From positions 1 through 46,312 of IMG/VR virus record IMGVR_UViG_3300022707_005255: DNA of 46,312 bases. One strand, given 5' to 3'. The notes below the pieces were generated by a model. It was not told the DNA's origin and searched no databases. It saw only the letters and a program-made list of their open reading frames with translations. The translations under genes were made by a program, and so were the position numbers. Position 1 is the stretch's first letter. The number at the start of each line of letters is the position of its first letter. This stretch comes from a virus. This document shows positions 44,562-46,312 of the stretch, piece after piece.

Positions 44562-44894
44562 ATGGAGATATTATTTCATTTACTAGGATGTCTGAAAGGG
44601 TTGGGCATTGCCGCTTCAATAAGTACTGGGATGGCAGCTATTATTTTCTATATTATGGGCTGCTGTGAGGATGATGAAAAGATGAAAAAGGGAGCTAAGT
44701 TCTGCATGGTAGCATTTCTGTTAGCTGTTCCATTTGCATGCATACCCACTATTAGTGATTTGTGGACAGTACGCATATCTCTCATCAAATATCAGCTAGC
44801 AGCCCCACAGAATGTGAGTAAAGGCATTGCTAAAATTGAGGAAATTGGTAGAAAATTAGAATGTAAATATTTAGGATGCGAAGAGGAAAAATGA
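44562..44894 (+). CDS. Early membrane protein with conserved tail (110 aa)
   Basis: AAGGAGG before ATG 44562 is strong. Two hydrophobic helices are seen (LGIAASISTGMAAIIFYIMG at about 14-33; KFCMVAFLLAVPFACIPTI at about 46-64). The tail, RISLIKYQLAAPQNVSKGIA followed by LECKYLGC, is a pattern I recall from other phage early proteins of unknown role. Being the first rightward early gene, it may alter the host membrane. Confidence 0.65.
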   Translation: MEILFHLLGCLKGLGIAASISTGMAAIIFYIMGCCEDDEKMKKGAKFCMVAFLLAVPFACIPTISDLWTVRISLIKYQLAAPQNVSKGIAKIEEIGRKLECKYLGCEEEK

Positions 44895-44895
44895 T

Positions 44896-45099
44896 ATGCT
44901 GAAAAGATATATGAGACAAAATGGCAGGCTGAGAGAGAACGTAACCAGCTGGCTTACAAATCGGCTTGAGGACGAGTTAATTGTGCTAAACACCCCGATG
45001 CCTCCCTTCAATTTAGAGCACGCCACCAAACTACTACGCTCGAGGTTGGAATTGAAGGCTCTTCAAAGAGAATTGGATGGAAAGCATAAAAAAGCTTGA
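44896..45099 (+). CDS. Small basic helical protein (67 aa)
   Basis: GAGGA is 8 nt upstream of ATG 44896. It is rich in Arg, Leu and Lys (RLRENVTSWLTNRLEDELIV, LLRSRLELKALQRELDGK). Its last codons contain the TTGACA of the next promoter, the same nesting of promoter in gene end as at 35.9 and 44.0 kb. Unknown function. Confidence 0.55.
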   Translation: MLKRYMRQNGRLRENVTSWLTNRLEDELIVLNTPMPPFNLEHATKLLRSRLELKALQRELDGKHKKA

Positions 45100-45124
45100 C
45101 AGCAGCTGTTTACGGTGCTACTAT
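45096..45124 (+). promoter_or_regulatory. Rightward early promoter TTGACA-N17-TACTAT
   Basis: TTGACA at 45096-45101, 17-nt spacer, TACTAT at 45119-45124 with TGC before it (extended -10). The spacer begins GCAGCTG as in the leftward promoter at 44160. It drives the small genes from 45146. The -35 lies over the stop of the gene before. Confidence 0.7.
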
Positions 45125-45145
45125 TAAGACATAAGGAGAAATATT

Positions 45146-45250
45146 ATGGATGAACTACAAGATATTATTTATTGGTTAGAATCACATGAATCTTTAAAAG
45201 AAATGTTAGCCTATTTAGATTATTTAGAGGAGAGTGATTATGCAAACTAA
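45146..45250 (+). CDS. Acidic mini-protein (34 aa)
   Basis: AAGGAG precedes ATG 45146. The peptide (MDELQDIIYWLESHESLKEM, then LAYLDYLEESDYAN) is acidic, helical and amphipathic. It ends inside the next gene by 11 bp. It is short, but the promoter and ribosome site are directly upstream, so it is likely expressed. Such acidic helices are often inhibitors of host enzymes; this is inference only. Confidence 0.5.
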   Translation: MDELQDIIYWLESHESLKEMLAYLDYLEESDYAN

Positions 45251-45455
45251 AGACTTAAATGGTAATGTGAGAGTGTTGGTTGATGTGGAGATTGGTAGCA
45301 TTGATTTTAAAGACTATCCTGAGTTTAGTGATGCGTTCTTAGAGTCAGCTGCCTGGGGTGATACATTAAAAAAGTTAACTGAAGAAGAATTAGAATTTAT
45401 ACAAGATAATAATCCAGAATTAATTCATGAGTTGGCTTATACTCAGCTGTTTTAA
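45240..45455 (+). CDS. Acidic small protein (71 aa)
   Basis: ATG 45240 has GAGGAG 7 nt before; an in-frame GTG at 45234 is less likely. The product has VRVLVDVEIGSIDFKDYPEF, then a run of acidic residues (TEEELEFIQDNNPELIHEL). Probably alpha/beta. Not recognised. Part of the early rightward set. Confidence 0.55.
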   Translation: MQTKDLNGNVRVLVDVEIGSIDFKDYPEFSDAFLESAAWGDTLKKLTEEELEFIQDNNPELIHELAYTQLF

Positions 45456-45466
45456 AGGAGTGAACA

Positions 45467-45730
45467 ATGGAACAGAAAGTTAAACTATTAAGTTTTAGTA
45501 AAGAATTTTTAACAGAGCACGGACTATCACCTAAATTATTGATGGCTATGTTTGAAGTATTGCCCCAAGATTTTAAGATAATTGGATTTGGTGAAGACTA
45601 TAGTAAAAACACAGTTTCTTGGATAGTAACTTCGGAAGAATTTGAAAACGTAGATCCTGGATCTAAACTACCTGAAATAAATATAGAGATTATTAATGAA
45701 AATGGATATTTACGCTGTGAGCTAATATGA
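45467..45730 (+). CDS. Acidic small protein (87 aa)
   Basis: AAAGGAG stands at 7 nt before ATG 45467, in the same context as the scaffold gene (AAAGGAGTGAACAATG in both). The protein is mixed alpha/beta (FEVLPQDFKIIGFGEDYSKN, EINIEIINENGYLRCELI). It overlaps the next gene by ATGA. Unknown function. Confidence 0.55.
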   Translation: MEQKVKLLSFSKEFLTEHGLSPKLLMAMFEVLPQDFKIIGFGEDYSKNTVSWIVTSEEFENVDPGSKLPEINIEIINENGYLRCELI

Positions 45731-45933
45731 AGAATAAAAAGAAACAAAAATATTTTAAAGACCGCGATTTAATGTTTCAAGCAAAAGATTGGTCCAATAA
45801 TTTAATACATTTTGAATCAGCACTGTCTCGATTGGCTAATAAGTATTGTATTGGTGGCATTGCAGTGCAGTCTGATAGGTTCTATTTTATCCAACGTAAA
45901 CTATCTGATGTTATAATTAAGAAGGCTAAATAA
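45727..45933 (+). CDS. Small basic protein (68 aa)
   Basis: ATGA overlap with the gene before. Starts very basic (MKNKKKQKYFKDRDLMFQ) and has a central ordered part (SALSRLANKYCIGGIAVQSD). The last 52 bp are also present in inverted form at the end of the window, so part of the gene appears twice in opposite orientation. Confidence 0.55.
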   Translation: MKNKKKQKYFKDRDLMFQAKDWSNNLIHFESALSRLANKYCIGGIAVQSDRFYFIQRKLSDVIIKKAK

Positions 45934-45934
45934 T

Positions 45935-46018
45935 ATGGATATATATTTAGTTTTAACTTTACTATTATATCTTTATCAAGCTATTATTATTTATTTATTG
46001 TTTAATAACAACCGCTAA
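45935..46018 (+). CDS. Tiny membrane peptide (27 aa)
   Basis: ATG two bases after the previous stop. The peptide is almost wholly hydrophobic (LVLTLLLYLYQAIIIYLLF, then NNNR), so one membrane helix. No strong ribosome site, so translation may be coupled. Nearly all of it is repeated in inverted form at 46179-46312. Low confidence as a real gene. Confidence 0.35.
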   Translation: MDIYLVLTLLLYLYQAIIIYLLFNNNR

Positions 46019-46178
46019 ACTTTCACCCACAACCAGCTGATTACCAGTATTTCATGCTATACTGTACCCATTGCCCACCTAACAGCCGCGCTTCGCGCGC
46101 TCACAGTACCATAAGCAGCTGATTATCAGCCCCTCCACCCCATGGCAACCCCCCACATATGCTTGTAACCAGCTGCCT
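46019..46178. other. Non-coding segment with direct repeats, hairpin and promoter-like site
   Basis: No gene is visible. There are two imperfect 17-bp direct repeats, AACCAGCTGATTACCAG (46031) and AAGCAGCTGATTATCAG (46111), plus a third CAGCTG at 46170. CGCGC-TTC-GCGCG makes a short GC-rich hairpin. TGCTATACT (46055-46063) is an extended -10 identical to that before the portal gene. It could be a replication or late-transcription control site that would lead into the terminase genes if the genome is circular. Confidence 0.5.
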
Positions 46179-46312
46179 GCGGTTGTTATTAAACAATAAA
46201 TAAATAATAATAGCTTGATAAAGATATAATAGTAAAGTTAAAACTAAATATATATCCATATTATTTAGCCTTCTTAATTATAACATCAGATAGTTTACGT
46301 TGGATAAAATAG

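Larger units (their letters stand above)
45882..46312. repeat. Exact 134-bp inverted repeat with 163-bp spacer at the window end
   Basis: 45882-46015 and 46179-46312 are exact reverse complements by my reading; the right arm ends exactly at the last base of the window. The spacer is not palindromic apart from a short CGCGC-TTC-GCGCG hairpin. An arm ending exactly at the sequence end is the usual sign of a fold-back assembly or amplification artefact. A genuine terminal inverted repeat or hairpin telomere is possible but would be unusual. Confidence 0.9.

Noticed and set aside
44477-44668. Plus-strand 63-codon frame across the start of the early membrane gene
   Set aside because: It overlaps the strong promoter and the well-supported gene at 44562, has no ribosome site and has no sensible composition.
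45882-46312. Insertion sequence with terminal inverted repeats
   Set aside because: The repeat arms contain phage gene ends rather than transposase ends, there is no transposase in the 163-bp spacer and no target-site duplication can be seen.

Overview
The window is a nearly complete genome, or large genome fragment, of a tailed double-stranded DNA phage, probably a podovirus of a Gram-negative host, and most likely from a metagenomic assembly. The structural block has a terminase, a large portal, a scaffold, a HK97-like capsid protein, a thin adaptor, a beta-propeller-like tail protein, fibres and three alanine/glycine/coiled-coil ejection candidates. It has no tape measure, tail tube or sheath. 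Secreted wall enzymes, small membrane proteins and an overlapping spanin-like pair suit a Gram-negative envelope. I see no integrase, repressor, RNA polymerase or tRNA, so lifestyle is open and host RNA polymerase is presumably used throughout. The sigma70-type promoters agree with that.

Layout. (1) 1-~483 is part of an AIPR-family gene that changes abruptly, at a 12-bp palindrome, into phage sequence holding the tail end of a small terminase subunit. (2) 484-25098 (+) is the late block: terminase, portal, scaffold, capsid, about a dozen small beta-rich decoration or head-fibre proteins (7.2-13.5 kb), the head-tail adaptor, fibres, tail protein and ejection proteins. (3) 25095-44141 (-) is one densely packed leftward block. 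Read from 44 kb down, it holds small accessory and zinc-ribbon genes, a primase-helicase (PrimPol-SF3), a HAD phosphatase, nucleases, an M15 endolysin, a family A DNA polymerase, a ClpP-like protease, a nucleotide pyrophosphohydrolase-like protein, a lytic transglycosylase, a Cas4-like nuclease, a GroES-like protein, an HNH nuclease, a lysis-like set of tiny membrane proteins, and finally a secreted trypsin-like protease. (4) 44142-44561 is a divergent control region. (5) 44562-46018 (+) holds small early genes. (6) 46019-46312 is non-coding sequence followed by an exact inverted copy of 45882-46015.

Expression logic. Leftward transcription can start at a TTGACA-N17-TACGCT promoter at 44.17 kb and at two near-identical promoters (TTGACA-N17-GATACT) at 43.97 and 35.86 kb. 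Each of the two lies in the 3' end of a small basic gene and is followed at once by a short structured RNA ending in a U-rich tract. The 43.8 kb RNA, about 149 nt with 5' and 3' ends pairing over 12 bp, is the strongest candidate for something undescribed. Genes are joined by ATGA/GTGA/TAATG overlaps almost everywhere, and several real genes are shorter than 60 codons.

Other points of interest are four paralogous small zinc-ribbon proteins whose conserved C-terminal codons also supply the ribosome-binding site of the next gene, a beta module shared by three tail genes, a Leu at the 762-equivalent position of the polymerase, a ClpP-like protease placed with replication rather than capsid genes, and strong over-representation of CAGCTG. 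No database search was possible. Functions rest on motifs and family knowledge and should be read with the confidence given.
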